Origin: Haemonchus contortus | Taxonomy: Eukaryota; Nematoda; Chromadorea; Rhabditida; Trichostrongylidae | DNA: 64,000 nt | Direction of reading: 5' to 3' | Assembly: GCA_000469685.2 (NCBI GenBank) | Contig: LS997563.1 | Coordinates: forward strand, 41,580,468 to 41,644,467 | Shown here: piece after piece, positions 50,618 through 61,387 of the stretch | Position numbering within the stretch: position 1 is the first letter of the stretch | Layout: every line of letters begins with the position of its first letter | Notes under the pieces: model-generated | Told to the model about the DNA's origin: nothing | The model's database searches: none | What the model saw: only the letters and a program-made list of their open reading frames with translations | Program-made: the position numbers and the translations under genes

Positions 50618-53284
50618 ATGCCGAGGTTAAAGCAAGAGAGAAGTTGGAAACTGTTCAAAGAAGTACCGCCAAACCTCTTCTCTCTGGTACGCGAAGCAGT
50701 TTCGCTTCGGCAGAAGGTGGTGGCCACCCGTCAATCGCTGAAGTTCCTCCAACGATGCAGAACGACCGGCGTGCTCCCGCGATTCATTTCCAACAAGAAG
50801 ATAGGAGCTACATGCAATCTCTCTGAAGATCACCCGCTGATAACGACCATTTATCGCTCGATTCTGAGTGTAGTGATCAAAGAGAAGCAGCGTGTCTTGT
50901 ATTCTTCCTTGTTGAAATGTATGTCTAAAGAACGAGCTTGCCAGCGTCTTCTGCAAGATCAGACTTGGAGGAGGATTGAGGGTGAGTCGAGGAAGATTTG
51001 CAATGCCATCCGGTCTGCAGCAAAATCGACCCTAGTTGCAAAGTACGACAAGCTGTGGAATTCTTTTCATAGGAACAACCACAGAAACGAAACCCATCTC
51101 ACCACAGGTCATCCTCACAGGAGCCACGAAGCTCGCGGCGAAGGTAATGTGGCACGGGTTACGGTTCTTGGTGACACTCGTCTCTCCTCTAATGCTTTAG
51201 AAGTGTTAAATCTAGGTCCGTCTTTCTCACCTGCGCAAAACATAAACGCACATACGTTTCGCAAAGTTGTTGGAGGTCTTCAGAGGTTTAGAGATCTGCT
51301 GCGTTCTAAGAGCAGACAGGATCATGAGTTGCTGACAACTAATTCTGATTTGATAGCTTCTGTACCATTTCCGCGTAATTTCTATAAAGAGCCCCAACCT
51401 GTGCCTGAGGCTGACGTTAAGTTTAAAATGTTATCCTTGGGAGTCCTAACTGTTCTCAATAGAAACAGAAGGCTCCAGAATACGAACTTAACATGTAAGC
51501 AAAGGCAAGGGTTGAGAGAATTGCGCGAGTTAAGATCCAATGGTACTTTACGCATATCAGTCAGTGATAAGGGTGGCGAGTTTGTTGTTATGTCTCAAAC
51601 ACTTGACCGAGCCATAACCGAACTCCACCTCGGCGACTCCTCTGTTTACTGTCGCGCGACTGAAAGAGACTTTTCATCACAGTGTAGTCGCCTCAATCAT
51701 ATATGGTTGAGTGTCGCTAAATCTGCAGGCATTGATGAAAGGTTGGTCAGTAGACTCAAATTGGACAGCCCCACCTGTCCAGTTTTCTACAGCCTCATTA
51801 AGACACATAAACTCTCCTCTCACGAAACGCTGTCAACATCACCGGGCACTTTCAAAATTCGGCCTATTATTAGTTGTGTAGGGGGACCAACTGACAGGAT
51901 CTCGTGGTTTCTCTGTAATATTGTAAGCCAGCTGTTGACCATGGTTCCGTCTCACCTGTCCAATACCAAGCATTTCCTTGAGCTACTACATAGCTCAGAC
52001 CTCGGTCGGAGCAGTGTAGTTGAGTCATTTGATGTAGTTTCGCTTTACACTAATGTCCAAAACGAGCAGGCACTACAAGCACTATCTGAAATGCTTGATA
52101 GGCATGCTAATAACATCAACACCTTTGGACTTAGCAAAACACATATAATGACGTTGGTCAAGGAATGCTTGAGCTGTAACATCTTCAAATGGGCAGGAAA
52201 GTACTTTTCTCAAGTGAGAGGCCTTGCTATGGGTCAGCGGTTGGCACCGGTTCTTGCTGTATGCTTCATGGGAAGAATTGAAGAGCCGGTTCTAGAACGA
52301 CGTCCTTTGATGTACTGCAGGTATATTGATGACTGCTTCATCGTAACGTCAACTCAGTTCGAAATGGACGAGTGTTTTCGAATCATGAATGAGCAGTCAC
52401 AGTACATCAAACTCACTCGGGAAGTACCACATGACGGATGGCTCCCTTATCTCAACACCCAAGTCAAAGTGTCCAACGGTGTTGTTAGCGTGAAATGGTA
52501 CCGTAAAACTAGTTCCAAGAATATCTTACTTCACGTGACATCAGCTCATCCACAAGCCGTCAAACGTGCAGTCGTTAACAACATGTTGAGAACAGCAACA
52601 AGTGTCTGCACAGGCGAAGCTGAACGTCACGAATCGCGACGTTTAGCTTGTGAGATAGCGGCTGTGAACGGTTATACGGTGTCACAAGTTCGTGGAAAAT
52701 GTCATATCAGCACGAAAAATGCTACACGCCGTAGAAAATTACCATTGTGTCTTCCTTTTATCTCTGATAAAGTCAGCACCGAAATACAGCGGAGCATTGT
52801 TAGAGCTGGGCTGCAAGATGTTGTTCAATTAGTCAACATCCCTAATAACAACATCAAGCAGTTGTTAGTTCGAAACCGGCTCTACGATAAGCGGTGCATA
52901 ACCGATGATTGTACCATATGTCCGTACGGGAAAACAGGTGATTGCGCACTGATAGGCGTAATTTACCAGATAGAGTGCCGGGCATGTGGATCAACATACA
53001 TCGGAGAAACGGGAAGACAACTGGCAGTACGAACTAAGGAACATCTAGCAGGTATGAGGCGTGGAAGCTTGATGACGCCGCTTGGTAGACATAAAACTGA
53101 GGAGCACAGTAACAACAACTTTGAAATTAAGTGCACGATATTAGCGCAGGAGACGGAAATTTCGGCAAGAAAAGCATTAGAGGCGTTCTGGATTTTCCGA
53201 AGAAACCCAAAGATGAACGGTAGAGATGAGTGTCCATCCATAACTAATGATCTTTTGCCATATATACCGCACTGCGAGTTGTGA
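50618..53284 (+). CDS. Penelope-like RT with GIY-YIG endonuclease, copy E
   Basis: The 888-residue protein is the same as copy A but on the plus strand. The start ATG at 50618 is the first after an in-frame TAA at about 50597 and follows the hammerhead-like motif by 73 bases. All catalytic motifs are intact (FDVVSLYTN, YIDD, GVIY, YIGETGR). Its first 466 codons are the mirror image of copy D across the junction at 50472-50476, with a spacer of about 118 bases, so a transcript through both would fold into a very long hairpin. Confidence 0.97.
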   Translation: MPRLKQERSWKLFKEVPPNLFSLVREAVSLRQKVVATRQSLKFLQRCRTTGVLPRFISNKKIGATCNLSEDHPLITTIYRSILSVVIKEKQRVLYSSLLKCMSKERACQRLLQDQTWRRIEGESRKICNAIRSAAKSTLVAKYDKLWNSFHRNNHRNETHLTTGHPHRSHEARGEGNVARVTVLGDTRLSSNALEVLNLGPSFSPAQNINAHTFRKVVGGLQRFRDLLRSKSRQDHELLTTNSDLIASVPFPRNFYKEPQPVPEADVKFKMLSLGVLTVLNRNRRLQNTNLTCKQRQGLRELRELRSNGTLRISVSDKGGEFVVMSQTLDRAITELHLGDSSVYCRATERDFSSQCSRLNHIWLSVAKSAGIDERLVSRLKLDSPTCPVFYSLIKTHKLSSHETLSTSPGTFKIRPIISCVGGPTDRISWFLCNIVSQLLTMVPSHLSNTKHFLELLHSSDLGRSSVVESFDVVSLYTNVQNEQALQALSEMLDRHANNINTFGLSKTHIMTLVKECLSCNIFKWAGKYFSQVRGLAMGQRLAPVLAVCFMGRIEEPVLERRPLMYCRYIDDCFIVTSTQFEMDECFRIMNEQSQYIKLTREVPHDGWLPYLNTQVKVSNGVVSVKWYRKTSSKNILLHVTSAHPQAVKRAVVNNMLRTATSVCTGEAERHESRRLACEIAAVNGYTVSQVRGKCHISTKNATRRRKLPLCLPFISDKVSTEIQRSIVRAGLQDVVQLVNIPNNNIKQLLVRNRLYDKRCITDDCTICPYGKTGDCALIGVIYQIECRACGSTYIGETGRQLAVRTKEHLAGMRRGSLMTPLGRHKTEEHSNNNFEIKCTILAQETEISARKALEAFWIFRRNPKMNGRDECPSITNDLLPYIPHCEL

Positions 53285-53508
53285 CTCAGTAGCAGTATAA
53301 CGAGATCTTCCTTATCACAAGTATAAGGGAGACAGCAATAAGTCTCATTCGCTACTGACAGTCGCCTGTGGCGACAGCGGATTTTCTCCGCGTGAGCGGT
53401 GGAACCTTGGTGAGTCGCTTGCAAAATACGGGTTTCGAGTAAATTTTTAGTTTGCAATAGGGGTCAAGACGCTTATTGGATGGTGTAAATCACCTCGAAT
53501 TACGTTTA

Positions 53509-53546
53509 GGCCTCTGAAGACGACGATTGAGTCGAAACGTCAGGCC
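53509..53546 (+). ncRNA. Hammerhead-ribozyme-like motif, between copies E and F
   Basis: Identical to the reference copy at 50508, exactly 3001 bases downstream. Confidence 0.65.
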
Positions 53547-53618
53547 GTTTGACTGAATAAATAGTTCCACCTAAAAACCTCGTGCGGCACAAGATAATAA
53601 TTATCACAAACGACATCT

Positions 53619-56285
53619 ATGCCGAGGTTAAAGCAAGAGAGAAGTTGGAAACTGTTCAAAGAAGTACCGCCAAACCTCTTCTCTCTGGTACGCGAAGCAG
53701 TTTCGCTTCGGCAGAAGGTGGTGGCCACCCGTCAATCGCTGAAGTTCCTCCAACGATGCAGAACGACCGGCGTGCTCCCGCGATTCATTTCCAACAAGAA
53801 GATAGGAGCTACATGCAATCTCTCTGAAGATCACCCGCTGATAACGACCATTTATCGCTCGATTCTGAGTGTAGTGATCAAAGAGAAGCAGCGTGTCTTG
53901 TATTCTTCCTTGTTGAAATGTATGTCTAAAGAACGAGCTTGCCAGCGTCTTCTGCAAGATCAGACTTGGAGGAGGATTGAGGGTGAGTCGAGGAAGATTT
54001 GCAATGCCATCCGGTCTGCAGCAAAATCGACCCTAGTTGCAAAGTACGACAAGCTGTGGAATTCTTTTCATAGGAACAACCACAGAAACGAAACCCATCT
54101 CACCACAGGTCATCCTCACAGGAGCCACGAAGCTCGCGGCGAAGGTAATGTGGCACGGGTTACGGTTCTTGGTGACACTCGTCTCTCCTCTAATGCTTTA
54201 GAAGTGTTAAATCTAGGTCCGTCTTTCTCACCTGCGCAAAACATAAACGCACATACGTTTCGCAAAGTTGTTGGAGGTCTTCAGAGGTTTAGAGATCTGC
54301 TGCGTTCTAAGAGCAGACAGGATCATGAGTTGCTGACAACTAATTCTGATTTGATAGCTTCTGTACCATTTCCGCGTAATTTCTATAAAGAGCCCCAACC
54401 TGTGCCTGAGGCTGACGTTAAGTTTAAAATGTTATCCTTGGGAGTCCTAACTGTTCTCAATAGAAACAGAAGGCTCCAGAATACGAACTTAACATGTAAG
54501 CAAAGGCAAGGGTTGAGAGAATTGCGCGAGTTAAGATCCAATGGTACTTTACGCATATCAGTCAGTGATAAGGGTGGCGAGTTTGTTGTTATGTCTCAAA
54601 CACTTGACCGAGCCATAACCGAACTCCACCTCGGCGACTCCTCTGTTTACTGTCGCGCGACTGAAAGAGACTTTTCATCACAGTGTAGTCGCCTCAATCA
54701 TATATGGTTGAGTGTCGCTAAATCTGCAGGCATTGATGAAAGGTTGGTCAGTAGACTCAAATTGGACAGCCCCACCTGTCCAGTTTTCTACAGCCTCATT
54801 AAGACACATAAACTCTCCTCTCACGAAACGCTGTCAACATCACCGGGCACTTTCAAAATTCGGCCTATTATTAGTTGTGTAGGGGGACCAACTGACAGGA
54901 TCTCGTGGTTTCTCTGTAATATTGTAAGCCAGCTGTTGACCATGGTTCCGTCTCACCTGTCCAATACCAAGCATTTCCTTGAGCTACTACATAGCTCAGA
55001 CCTCGGTCGGAGCAGTGTAGTTGAGTCATTTGATGTAGTTTCGCTTTACACTAATGTCCAAAACGAGCAGGCACTACAAGCACTATCTGAAATGCTTGAT
55101 AGGCATGCTAATAACATCAACACCTTTGGACTTAGCAAAACACATATAATGACGTTGGTCAAGGAATGCTTGAGCTGTAACATCTTCAAATGGGCAGGAA
55201 AGTACTTTTCTCAAGTGAGAGGCCTTGCTATGGGTCAGCGGTTGGCACCGGTTCTTGCTGTATGCTTCATGGGAAGAATTGAAGAGCCGGTTCTAGAACG
55301 ACGTCCTTTGATGTACTGCAGGTATATTGATGACTGCTTCATCGTAACGTCAACTCAGTTCGAAATGGACGAGTGTTTTCGAATCATGAATGAGCAGTCA
55401 CAGTACATCAAACTCACTCGGGAAGTACCACATGACGGATGGCTCCCTTATCTCAACACCCAAGTCAAAGTGTCCAACGGTGTTGTTAGCGTGAAATGGT
55501 ACCGTAAAACTAGTTCCAAGAATATCTTACTTCACGTGACATCAGCTCATCCACAAGCCGTCAAACGTGCAGTCGTTAACAACATGTTGAGAACAGCAAC
55601 AAGTGTCTGCACAGGCGAAGCTGAACGTCACGAATCGCGACGTTTAGCTTGTGAGATAGCGGCTGTGAACGGTTATACGGTGTCACAAGTTCGTGGAAAA
55701 TGTCATATCAGCACGAAAAATGCTACACGCCGTAGAAAATTACCATTGTGTCTTCCTTTTATCTCTGATAAAGTCAGCACCGAAATACAGCGGAGCATTG
55801 TTAGAGCTGGGCTGCAAGATGTTGTTCAATTAGTCAACATCCCTAATAACAACATCAAGCAGTTGTTAGTTCGAAACCGGCTCTACGATAAGCGGTGCAT
55901 AACCGATGATTGTACCATATGTCCGTACGGGAAAACAGGTGATTGCGCACTGATAGGCGTAATTTACCAGATAGAGTGCCGGGCATGTGGATCAACATAC
56001 ATCGGAGAAACGGGAAGACAACTGGCAGTACGAACTAAGGAACATCTAGCAGGTATGAGGCGTGGAAGCTTGATGACGCCGCTTGGTAGACATAAAACTG
56101 AGGAGCACAGTAACAACAACTTTGAAATTAAGTGCACGATATTAGCGCAGGAGACGGAAATTTCGGCAAGAAAAGCATTAGAGGCGTTCTGGATTTTCCG
56201 AAGAAACCCAAAGATGAACGGTAGAGATGAGTGTCCATCCATAACTAATGATCTTTTGCCATATATACCGCACTGCGAGTTGTGA
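53619..56285 (+). CDS. Penelope-like RT with GIY-YIG endonuclease, copy F
   Basis: Intact 888-residue copy, identical in translation to A, B and E. The only difference noticed is a G-to-A change at 56322 in the untranslated 3' region. It is the last complete unit in the rightward block. The next unit is cut about 45 bases after its start codon, where the host sequence resumes. Confidence 0.97.
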   Translation: MPRLKQERSWKLFKEVPPNLFSLVREAVSLRQKVVATRQSLKFLQRCRTTGVLPRFISNKKIGATCNLSEDHPLITTIYRSILSVVIKEKQRVLYSSLLKCMSKERACQRLLQDQTWRRIEGESRKICNAIRSAAKSTLVAKYDKLWNSFHRNNHRNETHLTTGHPHRSHEARGEGNVARVTVLGDTRLSSNALEVLNLGPSFSPAQNINAHTFRKVVGGLQRFRDLLRSKSRQDHELLTTNSDLIASVPFPRNFYKEPQPVPEADVKFKMLSLGVLTVLNRNRRLQNTNLTCKQRQGLRELRELRSNGTLRISVSDKGGEFVVMSQTLDRAITELHLGDSSVYCRATERDFSSQCSRLNHIWLSVAKSAGIDERLVSRLKLDSPTCPVFYSLIKTHKLSSHETLSTSPGTFKIRPIISCVGGPTDRISWFLCNIVSQLLTMVPSHLSNTKHFLELLHSSDLGRSSVVESFDVVSLYTNVQNEQALQALSEMLDRHANNINTFGLSKTHIMTLVKECLSCNIFKWAGKYFSQVRGLAMGQRLAPVLAVCFMGRIEEPVLERRPLMYCRYIDDCFIVTSTQFEMDECFRIMNEQSQYIKLTREVPHDGWLPYLNTQVKVSNGVVSVKWYRKTSSKNILLHVTSAHPQAVKRAVVNNMLRTATSVCTGEAERHESRRLACEIAAVNGYTVSQVRGKCHISTKNATRRRKLPLCLPFISDKVSTEIQRSIVRAGLQDVVQLVNIPNNNIKQLLVRNRLYDKRCITDDCTICPYGKTGDCALIGVIYQIECRACGSTYIGETGRQLAVRTKEHLAGMRRGSLMTPLGRHKTEEHSNNNFEIKCTILAQETEISARKALEAFWIFRRNPKMNGRDECPSITNDLLPYIPHCEL

Positions 56286-56509
56286 CTCAGTAGCAGTATA
56301 ACGAGATCTTCCTTATCACAAATATAAGGGAGACAGCAATAAGTCTCATTCGCTACTGACAGTCGCCTGTGGCGACAGCGGATTTTCTCCGCGTGAGCGG
56401 TGGAACCTTGGTGAGTCGCTTGCAAAATACGGGTTTCGAGTAAATTTTTAGTTTGCAATAGGGGTCAAGACGCTTATTGGATGGTGTAAATCACCTCGAA
56501 TTACGTTTA

Positions 56510-56547
56510 GGCCTCTGAAGACGACGATTGAGTCGAAACGTCAGGCC
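56510..56547 (+). ncRNA. Hammerhead-ribozyme-like motif, right edge
   Basis: Identical copy downstream of coding copy F. It is followed by the truncated start of a further unit (ATG at 56620) that ends at about 56664. Confidence 0.65.
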
Positions 56548-56660
56548 GTTTGACTGAATAAATAGTTCCACCTAAAAACCTCGTGCGGCACAAGATAATA
56601 ATTATCACAAACGACATCTATGCCGAGGTTAAAGCAAGAGAGAAGTTGGAAACTGTTCAA

Positions 56661-56672
56661 AGAATCGTCATA
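56661..56672 (+). repeat. Right 12-bp target-site duplication
   Basis: AGAATCGTCATA, matching 40469-40480. The host sequence continues with GTCTACGG. Confidence 0.85.
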
Positions 56673-56795
56673 GTCTACGGAATCGAGGATCTGCGCAAGA
56701 TCTGGGACCATTCTGGGTTAATGTCGTCCATCGATGCTGTAGTCGTTAATCGGCTCCGATATCGAAACAACATTGTCGCCGATCTTTATCTTTAA
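56673..56795 (+). CDS. Right part of the interrupted host frame
   Basis: Continuing the frame from the left flank, this reads VYGIEDLRKIWDHSG, then SSIDAVVVNRLRYRNN, and stops with TAA at 56793-56795. Composition is coding-like. I do not recognise the family, and the minus strand is also open here, so the call is tentative. It may be a terminal exon and not a whole small gene. Confidence 0.33.
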   Translation, partial: VYGIEDLRKIWDHSGLMSSIDAVVVNRLRYRNNIVADLYL

Positions 56796-56799
56796 CACT

Positions 56800-57195
56800 A
56801 ATTAGGATAATGTTCCTATTTGTCTCTCTATAGCTACCATCCTCAACATGAGTCCGCTTTACTTACCAGTTACGCTTAGGCAGTCAGAAGAGGTAAAGCG
56901 CTCGGTCTTGAGCACCTTCTGGGCCAAACAATTCCTCTTTTTGGGACCAGGTGGAATTAACAATATCAATTCTTTTTCCAATTCTGGCTCTAATCCTAGT
57001 AATAAATAATAAAAATGATAAATAATAATGATAATAGTAATAGTAACTTGACAAGTGGGCGAAATGAGGGCAAAATGAGGCCCCGGACAGAGCTATACGG
57101 CTAAAAGGCTATAGCAGAGAATAATGAACAGACTGACTGGCTCCGGCGAGGTCCGATCTGCTGATCCAGCCATATCGGCGCCACCTACCTCTTCA
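56800..57195. other. Intergenic, no gene recognised
   Basis: Contains an A/T-rich simple stretch (AATAATAAAAATGATAAATA) near 57001-57040. Nothing coding is recognised. Confidence 0.45.
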
Positions 57196-57200
57196 CTGCT

Positions 57201-57332
57201 TCATTTTAATTCTTTGACAAATTGATTCTTCTTCAAATATTCCCTCAAAAACGAATCGATGTGTTCTGTGACCATTTCGTGGAACAGTCTAACATCAAAT
57301 CGAAATTGAATTTCCGGTTTCAGAGCTGCCAT
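57201..57332 (-). CDS. Small exon with a LisH-like motif
   Basis: A minus-strand frame from ATG 57332 (or after the 3' splice-like TATGGCAG at 57326) encodes 43 residues: MAALKPEIQFRFDVRLFHEM, then EHIDSFLREYLKKNQFV, and a TGA stop. The pattern of hydrophobic residues around IDSFLREYLKKN resembles a LisH dimerisation motif. This is a visual match only. It could be a terminal exon of a larger gene. Confidence 0.38.
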   Translation of the reverse strand: MAALKPEIQFRFDVRLFHEMVTEHIDSFLREYLKKNQFVKELK

Positions 57333-57599
57333 AATCGCTCTGTGTATGTGTGTGTATATGCGTGTCTGAATGTACATCTGTTGACTGAAATCAAGGACGT
57401 CTGGACGAGTCCCCCCCTTAGAACGTCCCCTCATCCGTTCCCACACTCACACCCTCGATTTTTTTCGTTCCCAATTTTCTTCAATCCAATTCAACCGTCT
57501 GTAGACAACAAAATCGTTGGTTATTTAGTTTATTGTCGTCGTGTACAGCAGTGGGTGAATTTGTTCTCAACACGACCCTCTCGAACGTAATTGTTCCAT

Positions 57600-60110
57600 C
57601 GTGAGGTACTTGACTTCGACGTCCCTCTCGGACCGTAAATACTCACTCTTGAACTGAGAAAAAAACACCATTGACAATTGTGTGCGTGAAGTTTTTTTTG
57701 GCAGCAATTCTGTCGTGTCCAAGATTGCTGCTACCCAAAATCCTCCACAACTTCATTGAATATCCGCTTCGGTTTCGGTTCGCTAGGGAAAGTACAAGAA
57801 TCGTTTTTTGGGTAGTCTCAAAAAAAAAATCATGTCACTGTTTTCAAAGAACTTGTTTGAAAAGCATAAAAAAGCGAAATAGCCAAAAACAAAATAAAAA
57901 CGAAATGAAAAGTGAATTAATCATTATATTGTAACTTGTTTGTTTATTTATGTTATGTTTATTGGAACATTTTTCATATTCTTCTGTGGTAATGGAAGAT
58001 GCTCTTCACATGAAAACAGAATTATGCTCTTCCGTGACATGTTCAGTTCTTCGTGGTTTATTTCTGTGATGTCGGCAAGAACTCACTGAAAATTGCTTCT
58101 CGGATAGGCCGGGAACATGGGGGCGTGGACAAAATCGTTTTGGACAGAAGGAATTGAACCCACCAGTTGCATATCAATATGACTTGTAGTGGCTTCTTGT
58201 TCGTCTCAGTACTTCAAACCGGCAATTGGCTCTAGGGGGACTGATTCTGACATCATCTGGGAAACTCGATCGGACGATAACTTCATTCATTTTTTTTCAA
58301 ACCACCATGGTAATAAAATTAACCTTATAACTTCGTGGAGGTTTTTACTTCATAGTACTCATGTAACTGACTGATTTATGGAAATGGTTATGACACACGC
58401 TTTCTGCACTCTATGGGATTTTAAGGGAGCGGGCGTCGACATAGGTTACCACGGGACAATTGACTAATGACTGCTTTCCAGCAACACTTTTTAGCAGGCA
58501 CTTTTTTCAGTGGGAGGAACTCATCCATTCAATGTAACAAGTGCTTACAGTCGGTTTTACTGGATAGTGGAGCGGCTTTTCAGAGGCGTTACTGTAGAAC
58601 TGTCTGGCTAGATGCCAGTTTAGAATTCCTCGACCCTTGTTTGGCTGTACTCCTGTTCGGGGATTAAAATGCGGCCCAAAAGAAAGCCTATTGTCAGGAC
58701 CACCCGGTACTTTGACCCAGTGGTTTTTCTGCTCAGTTCGGGCTCCATCTGAGGTATTGTTTTGCCAAATTCTGCTCAAGTTTACCGTAAAACAGGAAAT
58801 GATGCCGCAGGGCCGCCTACTTTCCTACGTTTTCGTGTCTGTTCCTTTCTTTATCATCTGCACCTTATCATTTTCCTTCATCTGGTCTATTCCGGGAGTT
58901 TCTCGCCTTTTGATGTGTCGTGCTGCTATGTGAATGCTTTGTTTTGATGCCATGCATTGCCAGTCATTCTGAGAGACACACAAAAGACAGCATTCGAACT
59001 GCATTGGCAGCGCTTCCGTCGTCATCATCGTCGTCTGTGAACTTGCCCTTTGTGAAGTTCTGTCAGCCTGAAATGACATGCCTCACCCTAGGGGAAGGAA
59101 CGCCTATTCCATTTTCTCGAAGTGACGAACCCATTAAACCTGCTTAGAACTTGCTCTAATGTGATCATAACGTCGAAAGGACGACGGTGACAAAGAGCTT
59201 CTAGCGGATTCTTTTTTGTTTTTATTTCTTGCTAAAAGGTTTTCCCGAGGCAAATGGCGCTCTTACTCAGTGATATGATCTTTTCTATCGTTCACCCTCC
59301 TCCTCCTCCTCCTCCAGGAACCCGATCAACCTGCTCTTAGTTAGTCATTTCAATCAGCTTCAGGTTAGCGGCCATCATCAGGAATTTCCAGCTGCTACCA
59401 ACGCCCACGGTCATTACATCCTTCACTGATTAAATTCCTTTCCTTATCAGCGCTAGCTATACTACTATCGATCATTCGGCGACCAGAAAAACTGGTACTA
59501 TGATGGAGAAAGTAACGGCAGTGGCTGATTGACAGCCTTAGATCCCTGTTCAACATCCCGCAACACGCCCTGCCCTCTATGTACGTATGCCTGTCATATC
59601 GGTTGTTTCTCGTCTATTGTCTCGGGAAATTCGCTTTTTATTCGTTTTTGTTCGAATAATCGGGACGATTGGTCCAGTTTCTAGGCATTTCCTTCGTTCG
59701 TTGGCTCTTTGTTTCATTCAACTTATTGCATCCTTATTACGGGAAAACCCCTTCTCGAACCCGATCGCCTTTGTTTCGTTGTGACCAAAATTTTTGCTCG
59801 ATGCATTATCACATTCGTACTAATCTGGTCCCTGTCCGATTGAGAAAGGTCACAAGAAAAAGTTCTAATCCTCTTCATTCAATCGGATTATCTCGCTGGT
59901 AGCGGCTGATTATTTTCTCAGTGGCAGAGGATAGTAAAGGGCTAAAAGTACCTTGGAAAGTCGCAATTTTTCGAGCCGGTTACCCCTTCTATTGTTTCTA
60001 TCTTTTCATTGAAAAACTCCTAGTCAGATTTGGAATTTCTTCTTTGAAGGTCCTTGATGAATCCTTCGACGTTCTACATCTATATTTATATCCGTGAATG
60101 TCTTGTAGGG
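57600..60110. other. Intergenic, no gene recognised
   Basis: Frames at 57671-57934, 58507-58779, 58637-58933 and 58920-59147 are open but overlap each other on both strands without splice signals. A CTC-type trinucleotide run lies at about 59288-59308. Confidence 0.4.
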
Positions 60111-60119
60111 AAGAAAATT

Positions 60120-60385
60120 TTGTGGTGGCAAATGGCGCACTGTCCCACGAATGGTCAGATGATCGAATCCTTTGTCGATATTGGCCTGAGTCAAATGGGT
60201 TCTCCATTCCCTGGGTCGGTTGATTGGTACGATATTGGTCTGGCAGGATAGAGGCTATGACTTGTATATTGGCTAGCCACTGCAAGTCAGTGTATAAGCC
60301 TTGACAAGATGCTACTACGATTCTAAATGGAAATCGAATGCAGGGCGCATCCTTGAAACGAAAATGGTCAACGGTAAAACTCTAA
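60120..60385 (+). mobile_element. tRNA-derived SINE copy
   Basis: Head TGGTGGCAAATGGCGCACTG, decayed B box (TGATCGAATCC), body with TTGGCTAGCCACTGCAAGTC, and 3' block GATTCTAAATGGAAATCGAA, then GGGCGCATCC. It is moderately diverged from the copy at 21820. Confidence 0.75.
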
Positions 60386-60389
60386 GGAC

Positions 60390-61385
60390 CTCATCATCCT
60401 ATTGTATGACAACTAATATTGTTATTATATTGCAATATTTTATGCCACCCCATATTATCATATATTATAACATGTTATTCCATATTATTGTTGCATCAAC
60501 CTATTATTGGATGTTGGATATCATGGAATAATTTATATTAACACATGTTATTGAAGTGTTTATCGTGAAGTATCATTAAACGAATACCTTCACCCCTATT
60601 GTAGATAGAGATTTTGAGGAAGCAGCCCTTCTGACGCTGACCAATCAAGTTTAATGGTGCATCACGTAGTGGGCTTTGGTTTAGATTCAGAGGGGTAAGT
60701 GGATGTATTTAGGTTACCGTACAATAACTTTCTTTATCAGGAAGTAGAATTCATTACATCTGCTCTCGAAAAAGTATCTGGTTACTCATAATGGGCAGCA
60801 AAACTCTAAAATGTTGGCCAATCTCGACACGTTCTCTTCCACGCTCATGCTGCAGCTAGCTCATTTGCCATTAGTTCATCTTCGTCTCTGAACTTTGATG
60901 AGGGACTTCGTTAAAGTTAATGGAATACGAAATTGACTAAAAGTGCAGTTTCACTTTTTCACAGAAATCTAATCTATTCCCTGACCAACCTGATCCACCG
61001 CTCATTGGAAGTAGTCATTGGTATATCCCCTAAGGGGCAAAAGCTGTCCGCCTGCTCCTATCTTCTACTCAGAATTTACAGTCTCGGATCCTACTTTATC
61101 CCTTTTTAGTTCATCTGAAATGGGTTCTATAACAGGTAATAATTGAATAAGATTAAATAATTCATGTTAACATGGATAATCAAAAAAATTGTTCAATTAT
61201 CATACAGTTAATAATGATAAAAATAAATAAAACAATAAACTAATGAATGCAATTGTACTAAAATAACATCAAAATAAAATTATAATGAGGTTAATCAAAT
61301 GAGCTAGACTTCGAATAAAAAACGAAGTCAAGGTAGATGGAGCGGTAAATTAATTCAATAGAGTCACCAACAGACCAATCTCACG
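60390..61385. other. Intergenic, no gene recognised
   Basis: AT-rich, including an A/T-only-like stretch around 61135-61270. No coding support. Confidence 0.5.
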
Positions 61386-61387
61386 AG

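Larger units (their letters stand above)
40481..56664. mobile_element. Inverted concatemer of Penelope-like elements
   Basis: Units of exactly 3001 bp repeat head to tail in two blocks: minus orientation from 40481 to about 50476, and plus orientation from about 50472 to 56664. The period is measured from the hammerhead-like motifs (40529, 43530, 46531 and 50508, 53509, 56510) and from the coding starts. The left edge keeps 48 bases beyond the last motif plus two extra T. The right edge runs about 45 bases into the next coding start before the host sequence returns. Penelope-like elements are known for tandem long-terminal-repeat-like arrangements with inverted partial copies. The copies are almost identical, so amplification is recent. 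Confidence 0.93.
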
